Shown piece after piece: positions 55,695-64,000 of a DNA stretch of 64,000 bases. The stretch is from Antricoccus suffuscus. Lineage in GTDB: Bacteria > Actinomycetota > Actinomycetes > Mycobacteriales > Antricoccaceae. The notes under the pieces are model-generated. The model was not told the origin of the DNA. It ran no database searches and saw nothing but the letters and a program-made list of their open reading frames with translations. The stretch covers positions 179,746 through 243,745 of the forward strand of contig NZ_PVUE01000005.1 of NCBI RefSeq assembly GCF_003003235.1, read 5' to 3'. Both the position numbers and the translations under genes were made by a program. Position 1 is the first letter of the stretch. Every line of letters starts with the position of its first letter.

Positions 55695-57229
55695 CAGTTA
55701 TCAACACAACACCGGCGAGCGACTCGCTTGACCGCGGCCTGCTGAAAATCGCCGGCGTCGTCGTACTCGGCGCCATCATGTCCATCCTGGACACCACCGT
55801 TGTCAGTGTGGCGATACCGAAGTTTCAGACCGTTTTCGATGCGCAGTACTCGACCGCTGCATGGACGCTGACCGGCTACACGCTCGCCCTGGCCACGGTG
55901 ATCCCGATGACCGGCTGGGCGGCCGACCGATTCGGCACCAAACGGCTGTACATGCTCGCGCTCGCGCTATTCGTCGGCGGCTCGGTCCTCTGCGCGCTGT
56001 CGTGGAGCATCTTCAGCCTTATCACCTTCCGCATCCTGCAGGGCCTCGGCGGCGGCATGCTGATGCCGCTAGGCATGACGATGATGACGCATGCCGCCGG
56101 ACCCAAACGGATCGGCCGCGTGATGGCTGTGCTCGGTGTGCCTATGCTTATCGGCCCAATCGCCGGGCCCATCCTCGGCGGGTGGCTGATCGAAGCCGCG
56201 AGCTGGCACTGGATCTTCCTGATCAACCTGCCGATCGGCATCTTTGCTCTAGTCGCGGCCTTGCGGGTACTGCCGAAGGACAATCCGCAACCATCTGAGT
56301 CGTTCGACTTCGTCGGCATGCTGCTGCTCTCACCCGGTCTCGCGCTGTTCTTGTATGGCATCTCCAGCATCCCCAGCGAAGGGACCATCGCCTCCGCCCT
56401 CGTCCTGATCCCGGCCATCGTCGGACTGGCGCTGATCGGCGCATTCGTGCCGCACGCACTGCGGGCCAAGCATCCGCTGATTGATCTGCGGCTGTTCAAG
56501 CACCGCCAACTCTCCGTCTCAGTCATCACGATGTCACTGTTCTCGGTGGCGTTCTTCGGCGCGATGCTGCTGTTCCCGACGTACTTCATCCAGGTGCGGC
56601 TAGAGACCACGCTCAGCGCCGGCCTGCTACTCGCGCCGCAAGGGCTCGGCGCCATGCTGACCATGCCGATCGCCGGCAGGCTGACCGACAAGCGCGGCCC
56701 GGGTTGGTTTGTGCTCGGCGGAATCGTGCTCATCGCCGCCGGCATGGCGGTCTTCACCCAGCTCAGTCCCGCGACGCCACTCGCATTGATACTCGGTGCG
56801 TTGTTTGTCATCGGCATGGGTATGGGCATGACCATGATGCCGATCATGACCGCCGCGCTGGCCTCGCTGACCCACGACGAGGTCGCCCGCGGCTCGACAC
56901 TGATGAACATCGTCCAACGCGTCGCAGGGTCGATCGGGACCGCCGTACTGAGCGTGATCTTGACCAACGAGTTGCTGAACAAACCCGCCGTACAGTTGGT
57001 CAAGGCCGCCACCGCCGACCACTCGCTGGCGCCCAAGATCACCCCGCACGTCCTCGCCCAAGTGCCCGGCCAGATGTCCGACGCATTTTCGACAACATTC
57101 ATCGTGGCGCTGGTCCTGATCGTGGCCTGCCTTATCCCCGCGCTCTTCCTCTCGCGCAAGCCGACCCAGGAATCACCCGCCGACGACACTTCGTCCGACG
57201 ACACGCTGCCAGCCGCCGCGCTGCCCTAA
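55691..57229 (+). CDS. DHA2-type MFS efflux transporter (EmrB/QacA-like)
   Basis: A 512-residue proton-coupled drug antiporter with about 14 helices. TTVVSVAIPKFQTVFD is the motif D1-like segment in helix 1. Motif A is GWAADRFGTKRLYMLA and the motif C-like stretch is VLGVPMLIGPIAGPILGG. The tail is acidic and Thr/Asp rich. It is translationally coupled to marR. The export substrate is unknown; amphipathic toxic compounds are usual. Confidence 0.92.
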   Translation: MTVINTTPASDSLDRGLLKIAGVVVLGAIMSILDTTVVSVAIPKFQTVFDAQYSTAAWTLTGYTLALATVIPMTGWAADRFGTKRLYMLALALFVGGSVLCALSWSIFSLITFRILQGLGGGMLMPLGMTMMTHAAGPKRIGRVMAVLGVPMLIGPIAGPILGGWLIEAASWHWIFLINLPIGIFALVAALRVLPKDNPQPSESFDFVGMLLLSPGLALFLYGISSIPSEGTIASALVLIPAIVGLALIGAFVPHALRAKHPLIDLRLFKHRQLSVSVITMSLFSVAFFGAMLLFPTYFIQVRLETTLSAGLLLAPQGLGAMLTMPIAGRLTDKRGPGWFVLGGIVLIAAGMAVFTQLSPATPLALILGALFVIGMGMGMTMMPIMTAALASLTHDEVARGSTLMNIVQRVAGSIGTAVLSVILTNELLNKPAVQLVKAATADHSLAPKITPHVLAQVPGQMSDAFSTTFIVALVLIVACLIPALFLSRKPTQESPADDTSSDDTLPAAALP

Positions 57230-57280
57230 CCTTCGACGATTCGCCGTCGCTCAGACGCGGCTGATGCGTCCGAGGCGCGG

Positions 57281-58021
57281 CTAGTCAACCATCTCCGGTA
57301 CGTCGCGGCGAAGCTTGACGCAGCATTGGTCTGCGGACGGCTCGAAACACGCACAGAACCCGGTGCCGCCGAACCGCTCGACGGCCGAGTCGAGCAGCTG
57401 CAGGTTCATCGTGCACACGAGCTGTGTGTGCCGTTGCGCGAGATTGTGGAACGGGCAGTTGCGCAGTACGACGGTGTCCGCGTCGGTACGCCGCGGCTCA
57501 TATCCGTGGTCGGCCAGCACCTCCAGCGCGACGGCCAGCCGCTCGCCGGAGTCGTGACGGCGTACGTCGGCAAGCCGCGTCTGCATGACGCCGGCGATCC
57601 GCTCTCCCTCCGCCCGCGCCGTACGCTCGACCGCAGAGGCGGGGTCCTCGCGAGTCTCGGAGTCCTGCGCGGTCTGGATCGCCCCGGCGAGCAGTTGCGC
57701 CGCCAGCTCGTAGTCACGCGGCGGCAGGCTGACATCGACCTGGCGCGCCGACCGACGATAGAGCTTCGCGGGACGACCCGCACCAGGCCCGGTCTTGTTG
57801 GACAGCCGCCGGAAGTCGATCTCCAGCAGCCCGGCGTCCTCCAGCCGGTCGAGGTGATGAGCCGCGGTCGCGCGCTCGACCGAAACCCCCTCGGCGACCT
57901 GGTCACGGCCGACCCAGCCGTCGCTTGCGCTGACGAACTCGTAGACCGCTCGCCTGGTCCGTTCGGCGAGCGCCGACACGACGGTCAGGTCATCGGACGG
58001 CGCGTCGCGATGTTCAGCCAT
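57281..58021 (-). CDS. Cys-rich winged-helix regulator, SufR-like
   Basis: A 246-residue ArsR-like regulator with a metal or Fe-S-type C-terminal region. The DNA-binding part covers about residues 12-70 (RRAVYEFVSASDGWVGRDQV; ATAAHHLDRLEDAGLLEID). A linker helix follows. The C-terminal part has Cys189 (NCPFHNLA), Cys203, Cys223/225 and Cys233/234 (QCCVKL). The CPFH...C...C...CC layout resembles the Fe-S sensing end of SufR, but the spacings differ. It is divergent from the flavoprotein-folE operon. The start is uncertain: ATG 58021 is listed, and ATG 58039 and GTG 58054 are alternatives. Confidence 0.82.
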   Translation of the reverse strand: MAEHRDAPSDDLTVVSALAERTRRAVYEFVSASDGWVGRDQVAEGVSVERATAAHHLDRLEDAGLLEIDFRRLSNKTGPGAGRPAKLYRRSARQVDVSLPPRDYELAAQLLAGAIQTAQDSETREDPASAVERTARAEGERIAGVMQTRLADVRRHDSGERLAVALEVLADHGYEPRRTDADTVVLRNCPFHNLAQRHTQLVCTMNLQLLDSAVERFGGTGFCACFEPSADQCCVKLRRDVPEMVD

Positions 58022-58137
58022 TTTCGGCACCAATCTCATTCTTCTTCTCGACACTTTCTAATATCAATGTATCCTTTATTTAGAGTGATCGGGAAGAGCC
58101 GTCCACCTGAATCTATGCAGATCTAGCGAGGTAGAAC

Positions 58138-59361
58138 ATGACCAGCAACTCAACGTTTGTCATCGTCGGCGCGAGCCTTACCGGCGCGAAGGCCGCAGAA
58201 CACCTGCGCGCCGAGGGTTTCGACGGCCGGATCGTGATGATCGGGGCCGAGACCGAGCTTCCTTACGAGCGCCCGCCACTGTCGAAGGACTTCCTGCGCG
58301 GCGAGGCCGAGGCATCAAGCGCATTCGTGCACGACCAGGCCTTCTACGACGACAACCACATCGAGCTGCGACTGGGCACCAAGGTCGAGACGATCAACAT
58401 CACCACGCGCACTGTCGCGGCCAGCGGCATGGAGCCACTCGAATACGACAAGCTGCTGATCGCCACCGGCGCTCGCTCGCGCAAGCTCAACCTGCCCGGC
58501 TCAGACCTGCCAGGAGTGCACTACCTGCGCAGTCTTGAGGACTCAAAGCAACTGCACGATGCACTCGGCTCGGCAAAGCGGCTGGCCGTCGTCGGGGCGG
58601 GGTGGATCGGCTCCGAGGTCGCCGCCTCCGCTCGCCAGATGGGCGTCGAGGTCACCCTCATCGATATGGCCTCGACCCCGATCCAGGCGGTCGTCGGTCC
58701 GGAGGTCGGCGCCGTCTTCGCCGACCTACATCGCGAACATGGCGTCGATCTGCGGCTCAACGAGACCATCGAGTCCTTCCTCGGCACCGACCGAGTGACC
58801 GGCGTACGCACCGGCTCCGGAGACATCGACGCGGACCTCATCGTGGTCGGGGTCGGCGCCACTCCACGCGTCGAGCTGGCCGAGGCGGCCGGCCTCGCAG
58901 TCGACAACGGCATCGTCACCGACGAGTTCCTGCAGACTGCGATCGACGGCGTGTACGCCGCGGGCGATGTCGTCTCGGCAAAGAACCTCGGCATCGGCAA
59001 GCACCTGCGCGTCGAGCACTGGGCCAACGCCGGCGTACACGGCGAGCTCGCCGCTAAAAACATGGTCGGCAAGCCCACGGCGTACGAAAACGTCCCGTTC
59101 TTCTTCTCCGACCAGTACGACTTGGGGCTGGAATACTGCGGCTACCCCACGCCCTGGGACCGCGTCGTCTATCGCGGCGACCCGGCCACCCGCGAGTTCA
59201 TCGCATTCTGGCTGGCCGGCGACCGCGTCGTCGCGGCGATGAACGTCAACGTCTGGGACGTCAATGACGACCTGCAGGCGATCATCGGCGCTGACAAGCC
59301 CGCCGACGACGCGCGACTAGCCGATCCCGACGTACCACTCAGTGAGGTACTGGCTCGATGA
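58138..59361 (+). CDS. FAD-dependent ferredoxin/rubredoxin reductase-like oxidoreductase
   Basis: A 407-residue flavoprotein of the class that passes electrons from NAD(P)H to ferredoxins, as in dioxygenase and P450 systems. The FAD site is [17 protein letters not shown] (about residues 8-24), with [13 protein letters not shown] after it. The NAD(P) site is [14 protein letters not shown] near 151-164, and GVYAAGDV closes the second FAD contact. The C-terminal reductase domain begins near 325 with [20 protein letters not shown] precedes the ATG. No ferredoxin gene is adjacent. It overlaps folE by 4 bp. Confidence 0.92.
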   Translation: MTSNSTFVIVGASLTGAKAAEHLRAEGFDGRIVMIGAETELPYERPPLSKDFLRGEAEASSAFVHDQAFYDDNHIELRLGTKVETINITTRTVAASGMEPLEYDKLLIATGARSRKLNLPGSDLPGVHYLRSLEDSKQLHDALGSAKRLAVVGAGWIGSEVAASARQMGVEVTLIDMASTPIQAVVGPEVGAVFADLHREHGVDLRLNETIESFLGTDRVTGVRTGSGDIDADLIVVGVGATPRVELAEAAGLAVDNGIVTDEFLQTAIDGVYAAGDVVSAKNLGIGKHLRVEHWANAGVHGELAAKNMVGKPTAYENVPFFFSDQYDLGLEYCGYPTPWDRVVYRGDPATREFIAFWLAGDRVVAAMNVNVWDVNDDLQAIIGADKPADDARLADPDVPLSEVLAR

Positions 59362-59987
59362 GCGCCCTGCAGACCTCATCGGTCGAGCCCGACGAACGAC
59401 GCATCCACGCCGTCGACCCCGGCCGCGCCGCACCCACGATCGAGCACGACGCGGCGCGCGCCGCCGTACGGCAACTGCTCACGGCTCTGGGTCAAGACGT
59501 CGACAGCGAAGAGTTGCGAGACACCCCGCGAAGAGTCGCCGACGCATACGCCGAGATGCTCACGCCCGCGCTGTTCAACGTGACCACATTTCCCAACGAC
59601 GGCGAGTACGACGAGCTCGTGCTGGTGCGCGACATCCCGGTGCAGTCGCTGTGCGCGCATCACCTGCTGCCGTTCACCGGTACGGCGCACGTCGCCTACC
59701 TCCCGGGCGAACGCATCGTCGGGCTGTCCAAACTGGCCCGCGCCGTGGAGATGTTCGCGCGCGGACTGCAGGTGCAAGAGCGTCTCACCACCCAGATCAG
59801 CGGCTGGCTGGAGGAGGTGCTCGCGCCGAAAGGTGTCGGCGTGGTCATCGAGGCCGAGCACATGTGCATGACGATGCGCGGCGTACAGGCCCGCGGGACC
59901 CGCACACTCACCTCATCGCTGCGCGGCCTGATCCACGATGACGCGCGCACCCGCTCGGAGTTCCTGGCCCTCACCCGCCATACGTAA
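59358..59987 (+). CDS. folE: GTP cyclohydrolase I
   Basis: FolE converts GTP to 7,8-dihydroneopterin triphosphate, the first step to folate and pterins. The 209-residue protein carries the zinc ligands C99 and H102 ([10 protein letters not shown]) and C170 (HMCMTMRG). It also has [20 protein letters not shown] and QTSLRGL-like active-site residues near the end. Its place in an operon with a ferredoxin-reductase-like protein, opposite a Cys-rich regulator, is unusual; folE normally lies with folP/folB/folK. It may be a second, conditionally expressed copy, which the window cannot show. Confidence 0.93.
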   Translation: MSALQTSSVEPDERRIHAVDPGRAAPTIEHDAARAAVRQLLTALGQDVDSEELRDTPRRVADAYAEMLTPALFNVTTFPNDGEYDELVLVRDIPVQSLCAHHLLPFTGTAHVAYLPGERIVGLSKLARAVEMFARGLQVQERLTTQISGWLEEVLAPKGVGVVIEAEHMCMTMRGVQARGTRTLTSSLRGLIHDDARTRSEFLALTRHT

Positions 59988-60013
59988 CTTCGTCCCGACC
60001 ATCCGTCGTCGCG

Positions 60014-61189
60014 TCAGGCCGCCGGGACCGGCTGCGGTGGTGGCGGTCCGACGTACCGCGCGATCGGCCGAATGATCTTGGAGTCGGTGGCCTGCTCGAG
60101 GACGTTAGCGCTCCAGCCGAGCACCCGCGCGGCAGCGAACGTCGGGGTGAACATGGCCCGCGGTACGCCGCACAACTCCATCACCACGCCGGCGAAGAAC
60201 TCGACGTTCGTGTGCAGCTCGCGGCCCGGCTTGAGCTCGGCAAGCAGCCGCTCGACCTGACGCTCGACCTCGACCGCGAAGTCGACGAGCGGCCCGCCGA
60301 ACTCTTGCGCGATTTCGCGCAGCATCTTCGAGCGCGGGTCCTGCGTGCGATACACCGGATGTCCGAAGCCCATGATCCGGTCACCGGCGACGACCCGTTC
60401 GCGTATCCACGGTTCGATGCGGTCCGGCGTACCGATCGCGTCGAGGGTGTCCAGAGCACGACTCGGCGCGCCACCGTGCAACGGGCCAGAGAGCGCTCCG
60501 ACGGCTCCTACGAGGCAGGCCGCGACGTCAGCGCCGGTCGAGGCAATGACCCGCGAGGTGAACGTCGAGGCATTGAATCCGTGGTCGATCGCGCAGATCA
60601 TGTACTTCTCAATCGCCGCGGCGTGCGCGGGCTCTGGGGTGCGACCGGTGAACATTCGCAGGTAGTCGGCACAGTGACCCAACTGCTCGTCCGGTTCGAT
60701 CGGCTCTTCGCCGGCGCCGAGTCGATACAGCGCGGCGAGGACCGTCGGCGTCATCGCGCAGCAAGCGAGCGCGTCCTCGAGGCGCTGTTCGGGACCAAGG
60801 TCGTAGACCGGCTGAAACCCGGCGGCAGCTCCGGCCAGCGACAACGCCGTACGCAGACCGGCGAGTGGCCCAGAAGCCAGCGACCCACGAGCGATCGCCG
60901 GCAAGGCCTCCCGTACGACGTCCGGCAGCCGTCGTAGCTTGCCAACTCGCGCGGCAAACTCCGCGCGATCGCGAGCACCTGGCAGCTCGCCGTACAGGAA
61001 CAGGTGCCAGACGTCCTCGAACGACCGAGACATCGCCAGGTCAACGGCCGAGTACTGCCGATAGTGATAGAACCCTTCGGTCCCGCGTACGTCGCCCACC
61101 TCGGTATCGGTGACGACGACACCCTTGAGTCCGCGGGGTACGACGACCTGGGGCGGCGCGCCGGTGGGCGCGGAAGCTGTGCTCGTCAT
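60014..61189 (-). CDS. citrate synthase (CitA-like)
   Basis: A 391-residue citrate synthase that condenses acetyl-CoA with oxaloacetate. The catalytic histidines are visible: H203 in DHGFNAST, H238 in GPLHGG and H277 in GFGHPVY. The acid residue is Glu330 (HTNVEFFAG) rather than Asp; I recall NVE as normal for this actinobacterial subfamily. The C-terminal ARYVGPPPPQPVP is typical. It is divergent from a second citrate-synthase-like gene, with palindromic sites between them. 2-Methylcitrate synthase activity is a possible alternative. Confidence 0.93.
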   Translation of the reverse strand: MTSTASAPTGAPPQVVVPRGLKGVVVTDTEVGDVRGTEGFYHYRQYSAVDLAMSRSFEDVWHLFLYGELPGARDRAEFAARVGKLRRLPDVVREALPAIARGSLASGPLAGLRTALSLAGAAAGFQPVYDLGPEQRLEDALACCAMTPTVLAALYRLGAGEEPIEPDEQLGHCADYLRMFTGRTPEPAHAAAIEKYMICAIDHGFNASTFTSRVIASTGADVAACLVGAVGALSGPLHGGAPSRALDTLDAIGTPDRIEPWIRERVVAGDRIMGFGHPVYRTQDPRSKMLREIAQEFGGPLVDFAVEVERQVERLLAELKPGRELHTNVEFFAGVVMELCGVPRAMFTPTFAAARVLGWSANVLEQATDSKIIRPIARYVGPPPPQPVPAA

Positions 61190-61239
61190 GCTGTCCTCTT
61201 TTCATCGTGTGTCGATTGAATGTGACGATGAAAATGTGC

Positions 61240-61276
61240 ATCATTGATGATTAGCTGTCAATCTTGATTCGATCAA
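61240..61276. promoter_or_regulatory. two small palindromes between divergent citrate synthase genes
   Basis: ATCAT-TG-ATGAT (61240-61251) and TTGAT-TCG-ATCAA (61264-61276) are both perfect. They lie in the 105-bp gap between the two citrate synthase genes, the second only 18 bp before the plus-strand gene. The AT-rich gap also contains repeated CGAT words. Either could be an operator; the HTH-bearing citrate synthase itself is a candidate binder. Confidence 0.5.
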
Positions 61277-61294
61277 CATATGCGGGGCTGACCC

Positions 61295-62548
61295 ATGGCC
61301 GAACCACCCTCCAACGCCGCACCGCGCGGACGCCTGACGACCGCTCAGGCAGCCGACCTGCTCGGCGTCAAGACCGAGACGCTCTACGCGTACGTCAGTC
61401 GCCGGCTGCTGACGAGCCAACGCACTCCCGGCGGCCGAGCCAGCACGTTTGACGCGGCGGAAGTCGAGAAGCTTGCCCGGCGTACCAAGGGCGAGCACGG
61501 CGGAGTGATCACCGGCGCCGGGGGACGCGCGTTCTCGTTCCGTACGTCGATCACGCTGATCGAGCACGATCGGCTCTGGTTCCGCGGTGTCGACGCGATC
61601 GAACTGGCGCGTGCACATGTCTACGAAGAGGTCGCCGACTGGTTATGGACCGGTGAGCTGCGGCCAGGACTGCGTTTCGCCCCGCCGGACGCGTTGGTCG
61701 ACGCCGCCAGGAACGCGGTCGGCGCGCTACCGCACAGCGCCGGGATGCTGGACCGCTTGCGTGCGGCCGCGATCGCCGCCGCCGCCGCCGATCCGCTGCG
61801 CTTCGAGTTCGACGAACACGCCGTTATCGACACCGCACGCAACCTGATCGGCACGCTTGTCGAGGCGCTCCCCTGTGCGGCCGAGCCGGACTTCCCGGAC
61901 ACGCTGGCCGGACGGTTGTGGTCGCGGCTGACCGCCCGCACGCCGGACGAGTCCTCGATCGCGGCACTCAACGGCGCTCTCGTCCTGCTCGCCGATCACG
62001 ACCTCGCCGTGTCTACGCTCTCCGCACGAGTCGCCGCGTCGTCCCGCGCGCATCCGTACGCCGTGGTGTCGGCCGCTCTCGGCGCGCTCGACGGGCCGTT
62101 GCATGGCGCAGCAAGCGGCCTGGCGCACCGCATGCTCGCGGAGGTCGTCGAGCGCGGCAGCGCCGCGCCGGTAGTCGCGGCGTACCTCCGGGCCGGCCCG
62201 GTCCTGCCGGGAATCGGTCATCGGGTGTATCAGTCCGAAGATCCCCGCGCCACGGCGCTTTTCGAATTTCTCGAGCGAGTCCCGGCTGCGGCTGACGCGC
62301 TCGCGGCGGCGCGCGAGGTGTGTGCTGTCGCGGCGCGCCACGCGACACAACCGGCGAACGTCGATCTCGCGTTGGCGGTCTTGTCGGTCGGCGCGCGGAT
62401 GCCGGCGGACGCCGGCGAAACGATCTTCGCAGTGGCCCGGATCGCAGGCTGGATCGCCCACTCAATCGAGGAGTACGCCGAGGCGCCGCTGCGACTACGA
62501 CTGGCCGCGAGGTACGCCGGACCGCGCCCGCCACAGCCAATGCCCTGA
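61295..62548 (+). CDS. citrate synthase-like protein with N-terminal DNA-binding (MerR/excisionase-type) domain
   Basis: A 417-residue fusion. Residues about 13-60 form a helix-turn-helix of the excisionase/MerR kind (RLTTAQAADLLGVKTETLYA). The rest is a citrate synthase fold with His235 (LADHDLAVST), His270 (GPLHGAAS), His309 (GIGHRVY) and Asp357 (NVDLALAVL), so catalytic residues appear intact. The protein could be an enzyme, a metabolite-sensing regulator, or both. It is divergent from the ordinary citrate synthase gene, with palindromes in the gap. Confidence 0.9.
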   Translation: MAEPPSNAAPRGRLTTAQAADLLGVKTETLYAYVSRRLLTSQRTPGGRASTFDAAEVEKLARRTKGEHGGVITGAGGRAFSFRTSITLIEHDRLWFRGVDAIELARAHVYEEVADWLWTGELRPGLRFAPPDALVDAARNAVGALPHSAGMLDRLRAAAIAAAAADPLRFEFDEHAVIDTARNLIGTLVEALPCAAEPDFPDTLAGRLWSRLTARTPDESSIAALNGALVLLADHDLAVSTLSARVAASSRAHPYAVVSAALGALDGPLHGAASGLAHRMLAEVVERGSAAPVVAAYLRAGPVLPGIGHRVYQSEDPRATALFEFLERVPAAADALAAAREVCAVAARHATQPANVDLALAVLSVGARMPADAGETIFAVARIAGWIAHSIEEYAEAPLRLRLAARYAGPRPPQPMP

Positions 62549-62724
62549 CCGGCTCCGAGCCGGATGACCGCCGATGCGCGATCTTCACGCGGCCCATATG
62601 TGCCTCTAGAACGTCGGGGTCGGGCCAGGCAAACCATCGGGGCGGGTGCATGATGGGTAGCGCGAGACGTCCGCTTCGTGCACACCTGTAAATCCCGAGG
62701 CGTCACGCGTTGGAGACAAGCGAA

Positions 62725-63684
62725 ATGCCCGAAATGCCGTCCATGACGGGGCCCATGTGGATGCCGACGCGGCCGCCAACGTGGCTGCGCCTGCTGATCT
62801 GGCATCCACAACCGATCCCGGTATTCCTGGTTTTGTGCATCGTGGCGGCCGTGCTGTATTTGCTCGGCGTCACGACACTCCGGCGGCGTTCGGTGGAGTG
62901 GCCGGTCAGCCGCACGATCAGCTTCATCGTCGGCCTGCTGCTGATCGTGGCAGTCACCAGTACCGGTGTCGGTGGCTATGCGATGGTGCTGTTCAGCGTG
63001 CACATGAGCCAGCACATGGTGCTCAACATGGTGGCGCCGCTGTTCTTGCTGATGGGCTCGCCGATCACGCTCGCACTGCGCGCGCTGCCGTCAACGGACC
63101 CGTCCCGGCGAGCCCTCCTGACGCTCTTACACAGCCGGTTCGCCCGCGTTATCAGCCACCCGGGGTTCACGATCCCGCTGTTCCTGGTGAGCCTGTACGG
63201 CGTGTACTTCACGCCGGCGCTCGACTGGGCGATGAGCGGTTGGCTGACACACAACCTGATGATCGCGCACTTCGTGCTGGTCGGGCTGTTGTTCTTCTGG
63301 CCGATCATGGGTGTCGACCCCTCACCGCGACGTCGCTCGCACCCCGTCCGCATCGGAGAACTGCTGCTCACGTTGCCATTTCACGCATTTTTCGGCATCT
63401 CGATCATGATGAGCACGCAGATGCTCAACACGTACTTCATGCATGTCCCCCCGGGATGGTCGGTAAATCCGATCGACGATCAATACGCTGGTGGCGGGAT
63501 CGCCTGGGCGTTCAGCGAAGTACCGACTCTCATCGTGATTGGCGCGGTGTTCCTCCAGTGGGTGCGTTCGGACGACCGCAGCGCGCGTCGGCGGGATCGT
63601 CAAGCCGATCGCGACGACGACGCCGAACTCACTCGCTACAACGAACGGCTCGCCGCGCTGGCCCGATTCGAGTCGACTCGGTAA
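62725..63684 (+). CDS. ctaG: cytochrome c oxidase assembly protein, CtaG (caa3) type
   Basis: A 319-residue membrane protein with about seven helices, belonging to the caa3_CtaG family involved in copper delivery or assembly of cytochrome oxidase. Characteristic His/Met residues are visible in FSVHMSQHMVLNMVAPLFLL and in TLPFHAFFGISIMMSTQML. The N-terminus is Met-rich (MPEMPSMTGPMWMP), a common copper-binding feature. ATG 62725 has GGAG 9 nt upstream; a TTG at 62710 is less likely. The charged C-terminal tail is cytoplasmic. The 176 bp before it hold nothing recognised. Confidence 0.93.
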   Translation: MPEMPSMTGPMWMPTRPPTWLRLLIWHPQPIPVFLVLCIVAAVLYLLGVTTLRRRSVEWPVSRTISFIVGLLLIVAVTSTGVGGYAMVLFSVHMSQHMVLNMVAPLFLLMGSPITLALRALPSTDPSRRALLTLLHSRFARVISHPGFTIPLFLVSLYGVYFTPALDWAMSGWLTHNLMIAHFVLVGLLFFWPIMGVDPSPRRRSHPVRIGELLLTLPFHAFFGISIMMSTQMLNTYFMHVPPGWSVNPIDDQYAGGGIAWAFSEVPTLIVIGAVFLQWVRSDDRSARRRDRQADRDDDAELTRYNERLAALARFESTR

Positions 63685-63854
63685 GCGGCCACGCTCGGCC
63701 CGCGCGGCGCGAGTCGAGATCCCGCAAGCCGGGGATGCTCCGGCAGCGGCACGTGAACCGAGATGCCGAGGCCGCTACCAGACGGCGATTCCTGAATCAT
63801 CCCGCGTTGTGGACAACTCAAGAATTGTCGTACACATGTCCTACCATAATTGAC

Positions 63855-64000
63855 ATGACCACGACCCAGGACCCACCACCCACCGGCACCACCACCGGTC
63901 CCGGTCGGCCCGCTGCCGTCGGGCAGGAAATACCGCGCCACTACCGCCTCGATCACACCACCGAAGCGTTCGCACTACACATCTTCGACCAACAACTCAC
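63855..64000 (+). CDS. unidentified protein, N-terminal fragment cut by window end
   Basis: An open frame of 48 complete codons to the window edge. The first 20 residues are a Pro/Thr/Gly-rich disordered leader (MTTTQDPPPTGTTTGPGRP), and then RHYRLDHTTEAFALHIFDQQ looks folded. I cannot name a family from this much. Upstream, 63806-63817 is a GTTGT-GG-ACAAC inverted repeat, and CATAAT lies just before the start. The 170-bp gap after ctaG has no other feature. Confidence 0.55.
   Translation, partial: MTTTQDPPPTGTTTGPGRPAAVGQEIPRHYRLDHTTEAFALHIFDQQL

Overview
The window is high-GC DNA with dense gene packing, frequent GTG starts and several proteins known mainly from Actinomycetota (DUF3073, DUF3151, the SCP_3 sterol-carrier ortholog next to purL, a GPGG-motif small membrane protein, a BTAD/SARP-type regulator, a SigB/SigF-type sigma factor). 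It is therefore read as chromosomal DNA of an actinobacterium; the genus cannot be fixed from sequence alone. No tRNA, rRNA, CRISPR array, integrase, transposase or plasmid function was seen.

Positions 1-25,800 are mostly housekeeping. Nine purine biosynthesis genes lie there, nearly all on the minus strand: purS-purQ-purL-SCP_3, purF, purM, purB-MOSC-purC, purD and purA. Between them lie a DUF3073 gene, a rifampicin-monooxygenase-like flavoprotein, a TIGR01777 epimerase-like protein, an orphan SigB/SigF-type sigma factor, an AI-2E-family membrane protein, a glycerophosphodiester phosphodiesterase, a pcaD/IclR pair and small conserved genes. purH, purN, purE and purK are not in the window.

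Positions 25,900-44,500 hold the most interesting region. A long minus-strand run encodes an NDP-forming acyl-CoA synthetase, an acyl-CoA dehydrogenase pair, two SDR dehydrogenases, a DHA2-type MFS protein, and a complete family-5 (oligopeptide-type) ABC importer with two near-identical lipoprotein substrate-binding proteins. A divergent TetR regulator sits at its head. Five promoters share one layout: a TTGACA -35 box, a -10 box, and a 17-bp CTAGAAY-N3-RTTYNAG-like operator at the start site; in four of the five the operator lies exactly 1 nt past the -10. Three are in front of transporter genes and two lie back-to-back between the synthetase and tetR. This reads as one TetR-controlled uptake and beta-oxidation-like regulon for an unidentified acid.

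Positions 44,600-50,700 hold a DrrAB-like ABC exporter, an LLM-class flavin oxidoreductase and a large BTAD/NB-ARC regulator read toward it. Positions 51,400-55,050 hold a second acyl-CoA dehydrogenase cluster in the order alpha-beta-alpha', behind its own perfect 19-bp palindrome. Next come a MarR/MFS efflux operon with a 15-bp palindromic operator, a Cys-rich SufR-like regulator divergent from a ferredoxin-reductase-like flavoprotein plus folE, two divergent citrate synthases (one with a DNA-binding N-terminus), a CtaG-like protein and a gene cut by the window end. Intergenic regions also carry related 21-23 bp repeats at three loci, a nested REP-like inverted repeat and several strong hairpins.
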